Source: CAWBRT01 sp050015355 (lineage in GTDB: Bacteria > Acidobacteriota > Terriglobia > Terriglobales > Acidobacteriaceae). Taken from it: 64,000 nucleotides of DNA. Shown here in pieces: positions 43,183 to 52,179 of the stretch (positions within the stretch are counted from its first letter, which is position 1; each line of letters starts with the position of its first letter). Below the pieces are notes generated by a model. That model searched no databases, was not told the origin of the DNA, and was given only the letters and a program-made list of their open reading frames with translations. The stretch is from the NCBI GenBank assembly GCA_050015355.1, contig JBEKBO010000001.1:31879-95878 (forward strand), given 5' to 3'. The translations under genes and the position numbers were made by a program.

Positions 43183-43931
43183 CTCTGGAAACCGCAGCGG
43201 AGACGGAGTTGCTCTCGCGCGAGGAGTTCATGGCAAGGCTGGAGGCTGTGCTTACGGAGCGCTACCACCACCAGCATCCCTTCCACCTGCTGATGCACGA
43301 AGGGCGGTTGACGAAGGGTCAGCTCCAGGCATGGGCGCTGAACCGTTACTACTACCAGAGCGTGATTCCGCGCAAAGACGCCATCGTGCTATCCCGGGCC
43401 GACGACCCCGAATTCCGCCGGGCATGGCGGAAGCGAATCGTGGACCACGACGGAAGCCAAAGCGGCGAGGGCGGCATCGAGCGCTGGATTCAGTTGGCGG
43501 AAGCGACCGGGCTTGATCGGGCTCGCGTCATGTCGTGCAGCGAGATACTTCCGGGGGTTCGTTTCGCCGTCGAGGCATATCTCCATCTCGTCTCGCGCGG
43601 CAGCTTCCTGGAGGCGGTCGCGTCGTCGCTGACGGAGATGTTCAGCTATAAACTCATCGCTTTGCGCATAGACCGTCTGCAAGAGCATTACCCGTGGCTC
43701 TCCCACGGTCTCAGCTACTTCACGGCAAGATTGACCCAGGCGCCGGAAGACGCCGAGTTCGCTTCCAACTGGGCCTTCATGCACGCGCCAACACGCCACG
43801 AGCAAGAGCTGGCGATCGCTGCGCTGCGGCGTAAGTGCGACATCCTTTGGGCGCAGCTCGATGCCCTTTATTACTCCTACGTGACCCCGGGATGGGTTCC
43901 GCCGGGCGCATTCAAGCCGGAGACGGAATAG
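43164..43931 (+). CDS. pqqC: PQQ synthase PqqC
   Basis: The 255-residue cofactorless oxidase performs the last step of PQQ formation, ring closure and eight-electron oxidation. Typical blocks are YHHQHPFH (about 34-41), QAWALNRYYYQSVIPRKDA and DHDGSQSGEGGIERW, then FMHAPTRHEQELA. The ATG at 43164 is preferred; GGGAGG lies 13 nt upstream, somewhat long. It overlaps the end of pqqB. Confidence 0.95.
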   Translation: MDTRQLTLETAAETELLSREEFMARLEAVLTERYHHQHPFHLLMHEGRLTKGQLQAWALNRYYYQSVIPRKDAIVLSRADDPEFRRAWRKRIVDHDGSQSGEGGIERWIQLAEATGLDRARVMSCSEILPGVRFAVEAYLHLVSRGSFLEAVASSLTEMFSYKLIALRIDRLQEHYPWLSHGLSYFTARLTQAPEDAEFASNWAFMHAPTRHEQELAIAALRRKCDILWAQLDALYYSYVTPGWVPPGAFKPETE

Positions 43932-43949
43932 ATGTTCGCGAAGCTATCA

Positions 43950-43988
43950 CCCTTCACGGGATATACCTTACGCGAAACTGGTAGACCG
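43950..43988 (-). repeat. Dispersed intergenic repeat, copy C, inside the pqq operon
   Basis: Read on the minus strand it gives TACCAGTTTCGCGTAAGG then TATATCCCGTGAAGG, matching copies at 9515 and 10671. It fills the 68-nt pqqC-pqqD gap, and its edge (GTAGACCGGAG) supplies the Shine-Dalgarno of pqqD. Just before it, GATAG and CTATC arms flank TTCGCGAA (43927-43949). Confidence 0.6.
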
Positions 43989-43999
43989 GAGACAACGTA

Positions 44000-44278
44000 A
44001 TGACTCTCGCTCCCAATGTTAAGTTGGCCCTCGCCGTCGGCTGCAGGCTGCGGGAGGTGGAAGGTCAACCGCCAGTGCTGCTGATGCCGGAGGCAGTGCT
44101 GCGACTGCGCGGCGCCGGGGCGGAGATCGTGCGCCGCATTGGTAACGGCCGAACCTTCGCCGAACTGCTGGGCGAGCTGCACGCGGCCTTTCCAGAGGCT
44201 GGCGAGCGCCTGGATCGGGATACGGAAGAGTTCGTGCGCCGGCTGCACGAAAAGAGAATCATCGAAATCACAGCCTGA
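44000..44278 (+). CDS. pqqD: PqqA-binding chaperone PqqD
   Basis: The 92-residue RiPP recognition element has a winged-helix-like fold: PEAVLRLRGAGAEIVRRI and FAELLGELHAAFPEA are its usual blocks, with the peptide-binding strand near the N-terminus. PqqD binds PqqA and presents it to PqqE. The ribosome site CCGGAG lies upstream within a repeat copy. It is followed by pqqE after 27 nt. Confidence 0.93.
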   Translation: MTLAPNVKLALAVGCRLREVEGQPPVLLMPEAVLRLRGAGAEIVRRIGNGRTFAELLGELHAAFPEAGERLDRDTEEFVRRLHEKRIIEITA

Positions 44279-44305
44279 ACCAGGCATCAGAATGGATTTG
44301 TCGAA

Positions 44306-45538
44306 ATGAAAGCGCCGCTTTCGATCATCTGCGAGCTGACTCATCGCTGCCCCTTGCGTTGCGTCTACTGCTCCAATCCTCTGGAGCTGGCTGCGCGCTC
44401 GCTGGAGATGACGACAGCCGAGTGGGCCGCGACCATGGAGCAGGCGGCGGAGCTTGGCATTCTGCACGCGCATTTCACCGGCGGCGAACCGTTGGCCCGG
44501 CCCGACCTGAACGCGATTGTCGCGGCTGCGCGCCGAGCCGGCCTGTATTCAAACCTGATAACCAGCGGCATTGGAATGACCGAAGCGCGTCTCGACAGCC
44601 TGCTGGAGGCTGGTCTCGACCATGTGCAGCTTAGCTTCCAGGGCCGCGACGAACTACAGGCGGATGAGATTGCCGGCACGCGCTCGCATGCCTACAAGCT
44701 GAAAGTGGCGGAGTGGATTCGCTCGCGAAGAGTGGCCTTTACCGTCAATCTGGTGGTGCATCGTCGCAACCTGGATGAGCTGGCGGAGCTGATTGCCTTC
44801 TGCGCATCTCTCGGTCCGCAACGGCTGGAAATTGCCAACGTTCAATACTACGGCTGGGCGCTGGAGAACCGTGCGGCCCTGATGCCGACGCGCGCCCAGA
44901 TGGAGCGATCCGTCGAGATCGTGGAAAGCGCCAAGCGAGCTCTCGCGGATAAGCTGCGAATCGACTTTGTGCCACCGGACTACTACGGCAGCCAACCGAA
45001 AGCCTGCATGGGCGGATGGGCCAGCCAAACGCTGATCATCGACCCGGCCGGAAGGGCGTTGCCGTGCCATGCGGCCGGCGTTCTCCCTGGATTGAAGTTC
45101 GATTCCGTCCGCGAGAAGCCGCTTCGCTGGATCTGGACCGACTCGCCGGCGATGAACAAATACCGGGGAGACGACTGGATGGCAGAGCCGTGCAGAAGCT
45201 GCGAGCGCAAGACGGTCGATTTTGGCGGATGTCGCTGCCAAGCTTATCTTCTCACCGGGAACGCAGCCAACGCCGACCCGGTGTGCGCTCTCTCGCCGCA
45301 TCATGAGCTTGTGAAGTCGATTGCCGCCGCCGAATCCACCCCGACGTGCGCAACCACGGCCCATGTCGTGGACCCCACCTCCATTTCTCCGCGCGCCGAA
45401 GCCGCCGGGAAATCGCCCGGATGGGTCTACAGAATATTCAACTCTCCGCCTGGCATCCCGAAAGCTGACGCGGCCCAGGCAAATGCGGGCCGGACTGAGA
45501 GCTGCGAGCAACCAGCGACCGCAACAACCACACATTAG
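44306..45538 (+). CDS. pqqE: Radical SAM enzyme PqqE
   Basis: The 410-residue enzyme joins E16 and Y20 of PqqA by a carbon-carbon bond. The SAM cluster cysteines are in RCPLRCVYCSN (C15, C19 and C22). The GGEP motif follows in TGGEPLARPDL. The SPASM region has CHAAG, CRSCERK and GGCRCQAYL for two auxiliary clusters. Residues from about 340 to 410 form a low-complexity Pro/Ala/Thr tail not usual for PqqE, which is normally about 370-385 residues. Confidence 0.95.
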   Translation: MKAPLSIICELTHRCPLRCVYCSNPLELAARSLEMTTAEWAATMEQAAELGILHAHFTGGEPLARPDLNAIVAAARRAGLYSNLITSGIGMTEARLDSLLEAGLDHVQLSFQGRDELQADEIAGTRSHAYKLKVAEWIRSRRVAFTVNLVVHRRNLDELAELIAFCASLGPQRLEIANVQYYGWALENRAALMPTRAQMERSVEIVESAKRALADKLRIDFVPPDYYGSQPKACMGGWASQTLIIDPAGRALPCHAAGVLPGLKFDSVREKPLRWIWTDSPAMNKYRGDDWMAEPCRSCERKTVDFGGCRCQAYLLTGNAANADPVCALSPHHELVKSIAAAESTPTCATTAHVVDPTSISPRAEAAGKSPGWVYRIFNSPPGIPKADAAQANAGRTESCEQPATATTTH

Positions 45539-45750
45539 CTCCGCCTGCAGCTCCGCAAATATGGGCCGCCATTCCACTAGCCAAGGCCCGTACCCTGCTC
45601 AAAATCGGCGCATATAATCACGGAAATTCTGATATTCTTGCGCAATACCTGGATGATAATCCGGAGGCCTTTCGGGACTTCCCTATCTGGCCGGTACGAT
45701 TTCCAATAGCACTGCGTTCCAACATCGGCGAACGTGGAGAGCAGTAATCG

Positions 45751-46656
45751 ATGGAACAATTCTTTCAGCAAGTAACAAACGGACTGGCTGTGGGCGGCAT
45801 TTACGCATTGGTGGCGCTGGGCTACACCATGGTTTATGGCGTGCTCAAACTCATCAACTTCGCTCACGGCGACCTCTTCACTGCCGGCGCCTTTCTTGGC
45901 CTGACGCTGGTCACCACTTTTGCCATGCTGGGAGGAGCCGGAGGCGTGGTGGGAGTCGGCCTTCTCATTTTGATTGTCATGGTGCTGGTGGCTTTCCTGG
46001 GCGCCGTACTGGAGCGAACCGCCTATAAGCCACTGCGGAAATCTCCGCGGCTTTCGGTGGTGGTATCGGCTCTGGGAGCGTCAATCTTCCTGCAAAATGC
46101 CATCATGCTCATCTATGGAGCGCGTTTTCTGGTGTTCCCGCAGGACATTCTCCCCAGTATCCCGATCCATATTTTCGGGGTCTACATTCCGCTGATCCGC
46201 ATCCTCGTCCTCGGCCTGTCGTTTCTCATGATGCTGGGGCTGTATCTGTTCATTCAGAAGACCAGGATTGGCACGGCGATTCGCGCGGCTGCGATCGATC
46301 AGGGCGCGGCGAGCCTGATGGGAATCAACGTCGATCGCGTCATTCTTACGGTCTTCCTGCTGGGTCCTGCCCTGGGTGGCGCCGCGGGACTGCTGGTCGG
46401 TCTTCAGTATGGCAACATCAACTTCCTCATGGGCTGGTCCTATGGGTTGAAGTCGTTCACCGCCGCCGTTCTGGGAGGCATCGGCAACATACCGGGCGCC
46501 ATGGTCGGTGGACTTCTGCTTGGGGTTCTTGAAGCTTTGGGTTCGGCTTACATTTCCACTTCGTGGAAGGACGCCATCGCCTTTTGCGTGTTGATTGCTG
46601 TGCTGATCGTGCGGCCCACCGGTATCCTGGGGGAACGCGTAGCGGAGAAAGTATGA
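45751..46656 (+). CDS. livH: Branched-chain amino acid-type ABC transporter permease LivH
   Basis: The 301-residue inner-membrane permease has about eight hydrophobic segments. VGGIYALVALGYTMVYGVLK and NFAHGDLFTAGAF are the LivH signature at the start, and the EAA-like loop AAAIDQGAASLMGINVDRV is the contact to the ATPase. It heads livHMGF. Its stop overlaps livM by 4 nt. No substrate-binding protein gene is in the window. Confidence 0.93.
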   Translation: MEQFFQQVTNGLAVGGIYALVALGYTMVYGVLKLINFAHGDLFTAGAFLGLTLVTTFAMLGGAGGVVGVGLLILIVMVLVAFLGAVLERTAYKPLRKSPRLSVVVSALGASIFLQNAIMLIYGARFLVFPQDILPSIPIHIFGVYIPLIRILVLGLSFLMMLGLYLFIQKTRIGTAIRAAAIDQGAASLMGINVDRVILTVFLLGPALGGAAGLLVGLQYGNINFLMGWSYGLKSFTAAVLGGIGNIPGAMVGGLLLGVLEALGSAYISTSWKDAIAFCVLIAVLIVRPTGILGERVAEKV

Positions 46657-47675
46657 GGTTGAGCAGAACGGGGGTTTTTTATGTAGTTTTGACCCTGCTG
46701 CTCGCCGCCTCGCCGTTCGTCCTGAACGTTTACTGGCTTGACGTGCTGAACAGCGTGGGCCTCTACGCAATCCTGGGGCTCAGTCTGAATATCATTCTGG
46801 GCGACGCCGGGCTGTTTAACCTGGGCCATGCCGCGTTCTACGCGGTGGGGGCCTATACGACAGCCATCCTGAATACACGCTACCAGATCCCCGTGGTGTG
46901 GCTGCTGCCGGTGGCGGCACTCGCAGCGGGACTGTTTGGCCTCATCGTTGTGCGTCCCATCATTCGCCTTCGCGGTGACTATCTGTGCATCGTGACGGTT
47001 GGCGTGGGAGAGATCGTCCGCATTGCGCTCATCAATGACGTTTTCGGGCTGACCGGAGGGTCCAACGGGATTCTCGGAATTCAGCGGCCGCACCTGTTTG
47101 GCTTCATCATCCGCCGGCCAATGCATTTCTTCTTCTATATCTGGGCGTTTGTCGGGCTGAGCGCGTTCCTGTTTTCCCGTCTGCAGCACTCGCGCTTCGG
47201 ACGGGCGCTGAACTATCTGCGGGAAGACGAGGTCGCGGCGGAAGGCAGCGGCGTCAACACGGCTCACTATAAACTCGCGGCGTTTGTTCTGGGAGCGGCT
47301 TGGGCGGGAATGGCTGGAAACATTTTTGCCACCAAGATGACCATCATCGCGCCGGAATCATTCAGCTTTTGGGAATCGGTGCTGATGTTCGCCGTGGTCA
47401 TTTTGGGCGGAGCCGGAAGCGTGCCGGGCGTGCTGGTGGGCTCGTTTCTGATCATCGGGCTTCCCGAGCTGTTTCGCGGCTTCGCCGATGCCCGCATGCT
47501 GATCTTCGGGGCCGCCATGATCCTGATGATGATTTTCCGCAGTCAGGGGATCGTGCCGGCACACGTGAGGCCTTATTCGCTCGAGGGACTTGCGAAGGCG
47601 GAAAGCTCCGTGCCGGCGCCAGCGGCTGGCTCCGACGCTTCCGAGAACATGCAGCCGGTAAAGGAGGCGCAATGA
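46653..47675 (+). CDS. livM: Branched-chain amino acid-type ABC transporter permease LivM
   Basis: The 340-residue permease partners LivH. It has about nine membrane segments, the NIILGDAGLFNLGHAAFYAVGA motif, and the cytosolic coupling loop LREDEVAAEGSGVNTAHYKL. The ATG at 46653 overlaps the livH stop. A C-terminal tail from about 315 is Ala/Pro-rich. It ends with a 4-nt overlap into livG. Confidence 0.93.
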   Translation: MRLSRTGVFYVVLTLLLAASPFVLNVYWLDVLNSVGLYAILGLSLNIILGDAGLFNLGHAAFYAVGAYTTAILNTRYQIPVVWLLPVAALAAGLFGLIVVRPIIRLRGDYLCIVTVGVGEIVRIALINDVFGLTGGSNGILGIQRPHLFGFIIRRPMHFFFYIWAFVGLSAFLFSRLQHSRFGRALNYLREDEVAAEGSGVNTAHYKLAAFVLGAAWAGMAGNIFATKMTIIAPESFSFWESVLMFAVVILGGAGSVPGVLVGSFLIIGLPELFRGFADARMLIFGAAMILMMIFRSQGIVPAHVRPYSLEGLAKAESSVPAPAAGSDASENMQPVKEAQ

Positions 47676-48439
47676 GCCTCCTGGGCATTCGTTCGCTCAC
47701 CAAGCGCTTTGGAGGACTGGTAGCGGTCAAGAACGTCTCCTTCGACGTGGAAGCCGGATCGATTGTCGGCTTGATTGGCCCCAACGGAGCCGGTAAGACT
47801 ACGGTCTTTAATCTCATCACCGGGATCTACCGCCCCGATGAAGGGGAGATTAACTTCCAGGGAAAGTCGATTGCCGGTCTGACGACTCACCGTATCGTTT
47901 CCGGCGGTATTGCGCGCACCTTCCAGACGATCCGGCTTTTTCAGAACCTTTCAGTGTTGGACAACGTATTGGCGGGACGCCACTGCCGGATGAAATCCGG
48001 AGTATTGGGCGCCATGCTGCGATATCCGCGTGAGCGCCGCGAGGAAAAAGCGGCGCTGGTCGCGGCCGTGCAGGCTCTGGATTTCGTGCGGCTGCGCGCC
48101 GAAGCACAGAACCTGGCGAAGAATCTCGCTTACGGGAATCAGCGGCTACTCGAGATTGCCCGTGCCCTCGCGACCAAGCCGCAGTTGGTGATTCTGGACG
48201 AGCCCGCCGGCGGCATGAATGAACAGGAGACCGCCAGCCTGATTTCCTTGATCCGCAAAATGCGGGATCAAGGGGTCACCGTGCTGCTGATAGAACACGA
48301 CATGAGCTTGGTGATGCGCGTGTGCGAAAAGATCGTGGTGCTCGAGTACGGCTCGAAGATAGCCGAGGGGAGTCCGCAGGAAATCAAGAATGACCAGGAA
48401 GTGATCAGGGCTTATCTTGGCGCCGAGCAAGAGGATTGA
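47672..48439 (+). CDS. livG: ABC transporter ATP-binding protein LivG
   Basis: The 255-residue ATPase has Walker A GPNGAGKTT, the signature region LAYGNQRLLEIARALA (a variant of LSGGQ), Walker B LVILDEPAGGMN and a switch histidine in IEHDMSL. It is followed directly by livF. AAGGAGG precedes its ATG. It energises the LivHM permease. Confidence 0.95.
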   Translation: MSLLGIRSLTKRFGGLVAVKNVSFDVEAGSIVGLIGPNGAGKTTVFNLITGIYRPDEGEINFQGKSIAGLTTHRIVSGGIARTFQTIRLFQNLSVLDNVLAGRHCRMKSGVLGAMLRYPRERREEKAALVAAVQALDFVRLRAEAQNLAKNLAYGNQRLLEIARALATKPQLVILDEPAGGMNEQETASLISLIRKMRDQGVTVLLIEHDMSLVMRVCEKIVVLEYGSKIAEGSPQEIKNDQEVIRAYLGAEQED

Positions 48440-49159
48440 ATGCTTCTTCAAGTAACCGATCTTCACGTGAAATATGGAAATATCGAGGTGCTTCACGGCA
48501 TCAACCTGCAGGTTGGGCAAGGCGAGATCGTCACCATCGTCGGCGCAAACGGGGCTGGGAAATCAACTACTCTGCTTACCATCAGCGGCTTGGTGAAGCC
48601 CTCCAAGGGAACCATCCTGCTGGAAGGACGACCGCTGGAAAAGATGCGAGCGCACGAAATCGTCGAGGCGGGAATCGCGCAGGTGCCCGAAGGACGGCGG
48701 ATTTTCGGCACGTTGACGACCCAGGAAAATCTCGGCCTCGGCGCATTTACGCGAAACGATCCGCAGAAAATCAAGAAGAATCTCGATTGGATCTATGGGC
48801 TGTTCCCGATACTTTCGGAGAGGAAACAGCAACTTGCGGGAACCTTGAGCGGCGGCGAACAACAAATGCTCGCCATCGGCCGCGGGCTCATGAGCGAACC
48901 CAAGGTGCTGCTCATGGACGAACCGAGTTTGGGCCTTGCTCCGCTACTGGTTCGGACCATTTTCCAAACCATCAAAGAGATCAATGCCGCCGGCGTGACC
49001 GTAGTGCTGGTGGAACAAAACGCGCGCGCCGCCTTGAAGCTGGCTCATCGAGGGTACGTCTTGGATCTGGGCAGGATTGCGGCCGAAGACTCGGCGGCGG
49101 CCCTGCTCGCCGATCCCAAGGTCCAGAGCGTATACCTCGGAGGACACGCGCGCGCATAG
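48440..49159 (+). CDS. livF: ABC transporter ATP-binding protein LivF
   Basis: The 239-residue ATPase has Walker A GANGAGKST, signature LSGGEQQMLAIGRGL, Walker B VLLMDEPSLGL and the VPEGRRIF block diagnostic of LivF. It starts at the first base after the livG stop. A nested hairpin repeat just after its stop may end the operon transcript. The transported solute may be an amino acid, amide or urea; the ATPase does not show which. Confidence 0.95.
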   Translation: MLLQVTDLHVKYGNIEVLHGINLQVGQGEIVTIVGANGAGKSTTLLTISGLVKPSKGTILLEGRPLEKMRAHEIVEAGIAQVPEGRRIFGTLTTQENLGLGAFTRNDPQKIKKNLDWIYGLFPILSERKQQLAGTLSGGEQQMLAIGRGLMSEPKVLLMDEPSLGLAPLLVRTIFQTIKEINAAGVTVVLVEQNARAALKLAHRGYVLDLGRIAAEDSAAALLADPKVQSVYLGGHARA

Positions 49160-49170
49160 CCTCTAACCGG

Positions 49171-49241
49171 ATTATTCACGAAGGCTCCGGTGCTTGGGTA
49201 GCGCAGGCCTTCAGGCCTGCTCCACCCAGGTCATGAATAAT
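49171..49241. repeat. Nested inverted repeat (acidobacterial-type), probable bidirectional terminator
   Basis: ATTATTCA (49171-49178) and TGAATAAT (49234-49241) form the outer stem; CTTGGGT and ACCCAGG form the middle; GCAGGCCT and AGGCCTGC (49203-49220) form a perfect inner hairpin with a 2-nt loop. It fills the gap between the stops of convergent livF and the oxidoreductase. Similar elements are frequent in acidobacterial genomes (recalled, not computed). Confidence 0.65.
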
Positions 49242-49255
49242 GCGCGGCAACGGTG

Positions 49256-50155
49256 TCACTGCTTCCGGCTTGAGTTGTCTCGATAGGCGACTCCCAGCAA
49301 CTCTTCGAAGACGCAGATCATCGCTCCCTTGTCCTGATCGCCATAGCCCTTGAGCAAAGCCGCCTGGTAGGTCGCGGTCGCCGCCCCTAACACTGGCATC
49401 GGGATACACAGATTGGCGGAGATTTCCGCGCCACTGACCAGGTCTTTGTAAGCGTGTTTCATCGCGTAACCGTCCGAGAAACTGTTCTTGAGAATTCGCG
49501 GCAGAAAGAACTCCGAAGCGTAGCTCTTACCGGTACCGCTGTTGACGACCTGACCGACTTTCTCCGGGTCCAGTCCGAGTTTCACGGCCATGGGAAGAAC
49601 CTCTGCCAGCGCCGCGGCATTGATGTCGAACAGAAGCTGGTTGATCAGCTTGGTAAGCTGGCCGCTGCCGGTGCCGCCCATGTAGAGGATTTTGTTGCCG
49701 ATGCAATTGAGGAAGGGCCTGACCGTCTCGAGAATTTTCTCGCTGCCTCCGCACATCACCGTGAGAGTGCCTTCCTGCGCCCGCGCCTCCATGCCGGAGA
49801 CGGGAGCGTCGAGAAAGCTAACGCCTCGCGCCTCCAGGCGCTTTGCCAACTCCAGCGTGGCCGTATAGCTCATGGTGCTCAGGTCCACGACAATCTGCCC
49901 TTTTCCGAGCTTATCGATGATTCCATTCCGCCCCACCAGCACATCCTGTACCGCTTGCGTGCCCGGAAGACTGAGGAAGACGATCTCAGCCTGTACGACT
50001 TCCGCAAGGTTCGTAGTGGTTCGAACACCCTTCTGCTCGAACTGCAGGAAACTATCTTTCTTTAGATCAGTGACGGTGAGTTCAGCTCCGCTCTTGAGCA
50101 TATTCATCGCCATGTGCTTGCCCATCTGCCCCAGACCAACAAAACCGATCTTCAT
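49256..50155 (-). CDS. 3-hydroxyisobutyrate dehydrogenase-family reductase (beta-hydroxyacid dehydrogenase)
   Basis: The 299-residue NAD(P)-dependent enzyme has the N-terminal Rossmann loop GFVGLGQMGKHMAMNML, the substrate-binding DAPVSGMEARAQEGTL (about 116-131) and the catalytic lysine in GQLTKLINQLL (about 171). The family covers 3-hydroxyisobutyrate dehydrogenase, tartronate-semialdehyde reductase and others. It is the last gene of the minus-strand SucCD/MFS/ferredoxin/GlcD series, so tartronate semialdehyde or a methylmalonate semialdehyde-type substrate is plausible. Confidence 0.87.
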   Translation of the reverse strand: MKIGFVGLGQMGKHMAMNMLKSGAELTVTDLKKDSFLQFEQKGVRTTTNLAEVVQAEIVFLSLPGTQAVQDVLVGRNGIIDKLGKGQIVVDLSTMSYTATLELAKRLEARGVSFLDAPVSGMEARAQEGTLTVMCGGSEKILETVRPFLNCIGNKILYMGGTGSGQLTKLINQLLFDINAAALAEVLPMAVKLGLDPEKVGQVVNSGTGKSYASEFFLPRILKNSFSDGYAMKHAYKDLVSGAEISANLCIPMPVLGAATATYQAALLKGYGDQDKGAMICVFEELLGVAYRDNSSRKQ

Positions 50156-50247
50156 GTTGCCGCGCTCCGTGAATAGTAGATAAATTTTCTCGCCACGCTG
50201 ATCCTAATCTCGAAGGGCCCAAATGAAATACTTTCGAGGGCCGAAAC

Positions 50248-51696
50248 TCAGCCTGAGTGGGGCAAAACCTTGCCGGGGTTCATGATGCCCAATGGATCGA
50301 GCGCGGCCTTGATGCGGCGCATGGTCTCCAGTTCCGCGCCTCCACGCCACTCCTCCATCATGTAGGGCTTGATAAGGCCAATTCCGTGTTCCGCCGAAAA
50401 GCTGCCATCAAACTGACGGACGACTTCGTTGACCGTGTCCATGATGGCGTGATCCTGGCTCATGAAACTTGCACGGTCACCTCCGGCAGGCTGTTCGATG
50501 TTGAAATGAATGTTACCGTCGCCCATGTGCCCGAATGGAACGACGCGAACACCCGGAAACCGCCGTTCACACGCCGCCTTGGCGAGGGTAATGAACTCCG
50601 GCACCTTTGAGACCGGAACCGATACGTCATTCTTGACCGAAGCGCCCTCGCGCTTCTGAGCGTCAGGCATTTCTTCCCTCAGCTTCCACAAGGCCGCCCG
50701 TTGGGCCGAGCTCGCCGCGAGAACGGCGTCCACAACAATGCCGCTCTCCAGCGCCTTCCCCAGCACTTCCTCCAATCCCTCGCGCAATCCGGAATCGGGA
50801 GAAGCGCCCGCGAGTTCCACCAGGACATAGTGATCGGCCCGCTGCTCCAGCGGAAACTGCGCGTCGGGAAAATGTTTCAGCACAAGTTCCAGGCCCGCGC
50901 CGGAGATGTATTCGAATGCCTGAATGGAGTCGTGGTGAAATCCGCGACACAACACCAGCAGCTCCAGCGCCGCGTGCACCGAGGGAACAGCGCAAAAAGC
51001 CAAGGCCAGATTGCGCGGTCGCGGCACCAGTTTCAAGACTCCGGCGGTGATGATGCCGAGCGTACCTTCGGCGCCGACGAACAGTTGGCGGAGGCAGTAT
51101 CCGGTGTTGTCTTTCCGCAAGCGCCTGAGGCCGTTCCAGATGCTTCCGTCGGGCAAAACGACCTCCAATCCCAGCACCTGATCGCGCGCATTTCCGTAGC
51201 GAAGGGTATTGTTTCCGCCCGCATTGGTGGACAGAACTCCGCCGATCTGCGCCGACCCTTCCGAGGACATGGACAACGGCAGCATGCAATCCTGGGCGAT
51301 GGCCGCTTCCTGCGCCGCCTTGAGAGCGACGCCGGCTTCGATCGTCATCGTCAGGTCCACGGGGTCCAATTCCCGGATTCGGTTCATCCGCGAAAGCGAC
51401 AGCACAAGCTGAGTGCCGTCGGCGCTGGGCGTGGCGCCGATCACCATACTGGTATTGCCGCCCTGAGGGACAATCGCGATACGCCTGGCGGCGCATAGCC
51501 TGACGACGGACGCAACTTCAGCGACGGTCGCGGGGCGCACGACGGCAAACGTGTTGCCTTTGTAGAGCTGCCGCCAATCTTCACAATAGGGGGCAGTATC
51601 GCTGGGATCGAAAAAACAACCTTTCTCTCCGACGATGCCGGTTAATGCCAAACGAAGTTCCGCGGATTCTACAGATGCAAGTTGGCTTTGAGACAT
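50248..51696 (-). CDS. FAD-linked D-2-hydroxyacid dehydrogenase (GlcD/D-lactate dehydrogenase-like)
   Basis: The 482-residue flavoprotein has the PCMH-type FAD domain (about 25-220; PQGGNTSMVIG and SMSSEGSAQIGGVLSTNAGG) and the C-terminal GlcD/DLD domain ending in EHGIGLIKPYMM and DPLGIMNPGK. The start at 51696 follows AAGGAGCC; the longer upstream frame was not used. It would oxidise D-lactate, glycolate or D-2-hydroxyglutarate. Electrons could pass to the ferredoxin encoded just upstream. Confidence 0.9.
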   Translation of the reverse strand: MSQSQLASVESAELRLALTGIVGEKGCFFDPSDTAPYCEDWRQLYKGNTFAVVRPATVAEVASVVRLCAARRIAIVPQGGNTSMVIGATPSADGTQLVLSLSRMNRIRELDPVDLTMTIEAGVALKAAQEAAIAQDCMLPLSMSSEGSAQIGGVLSTNAGGNNTLRYGNARDQVLGLEVVLPDGSIWNGLRRLRKDNTGYCLRQLFVGAEGTLGIITAGVLKLVPRPRNLALAFCAVPSVHAALELLVLCRGFHHDSIQAFEYISGAGLELVLKHFPDAQFPLEQRADHYVLVELAGASPDSGLREGLEEVLGKALESGIVVDAVLAASSAQRAALWKLREEMPDAQKREGASVKNDVSVPVSKVPEFITLAKAACERRFPGVRVVPFGHMGDGNIHFNIEQPAGGDRASFMSQDHAIMDTVNEVVRQFDGSFSAEHGIGLIKPYMMEEWRGGAELETMRRIKAALDPLGIMNPGKVLPHSG

Positions 51697-51863
51697 GTGG
51701 CTCCTTCGAGAGCTACAGCCCGCATTCTTGTTGGCTGTGGACGGCGCGGCTGACATGATCTCTTTTGAGACTAGACTGATGCCTAACCCAAGACATATGA
51801 GCCGTAGCAAAGAGCTGTCATGTAAGCCGCGCCCCTTCAAAAGAACTATTTGTGAAACAGCCT

Positions 51864-52118
51864 CTAATCAGTCGACTGCGGCGCGTTTTCTGCTTTCAAT
51901 TCCACGGTGACCGCAAAGTCCGGACAGATTAGGAAGCACTTCATGCAGCCATTACAGTTCTCGTCCTGCTTGGCGTTCATGTAGAGATAGCCGGCCTGAT
52001 TAAACAAGCCGGAACTTTCAAAGACGCCCTCGTCGCACACTTCGCGGCAATAGTCACACTCCTTGCACAGGGCTGAATTCACTTCGACTTTGAAACGTTT
52101 TTTCCCGGCCTGCGTCAT
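51864..52118 (-). CDS. Ferredoxin-type protein with two [4Fe-4S] clusters (oxidoreductase delta-like)
   Basis: The 84-residue protein has two cluster motifs: C-K-E-C-D-Y-C-R-E-V-C (about 18-28) and C-N-G-C-M-K-C-F-L-I-C (about 55-65). It resembles the delta subunit of 2-oxoacid:acceptor oxidoreductases. No alpha, beta or gamma subunit gene is nearby, so it probably serves the adjacent FAD dehydrogenase as electron carrier. No strong ribosome site was seen. Confidence 0.85.
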   Translation of the reverse strand: MTQAGKKRFKVEVNSALCKECDYCREVCDEGVFESSGLFNQAGYLYMNAKQDENCNGCMKCFLICPDFAVTVELKAENAPQSTD

Positions 52119-52179
52119 ACCGTCACGACTCTCTTTTCGCTTGCCTTCCGTTTCCTATTCCACGGGCGAAAACTCCGCT

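Noticed and set aside
45613..45618. Perfect TATAAT upstream of livH
   Set aside because: No acceptable -35 element lies 16-18 nt before it, so it was not called as a promoter.
48436..49236. 266-codon frame overlapping livF
   Set aside because: It is out of frame with the clear LivF ATPase, very Arg-rich and ends in the GLKACAT-type repeat.
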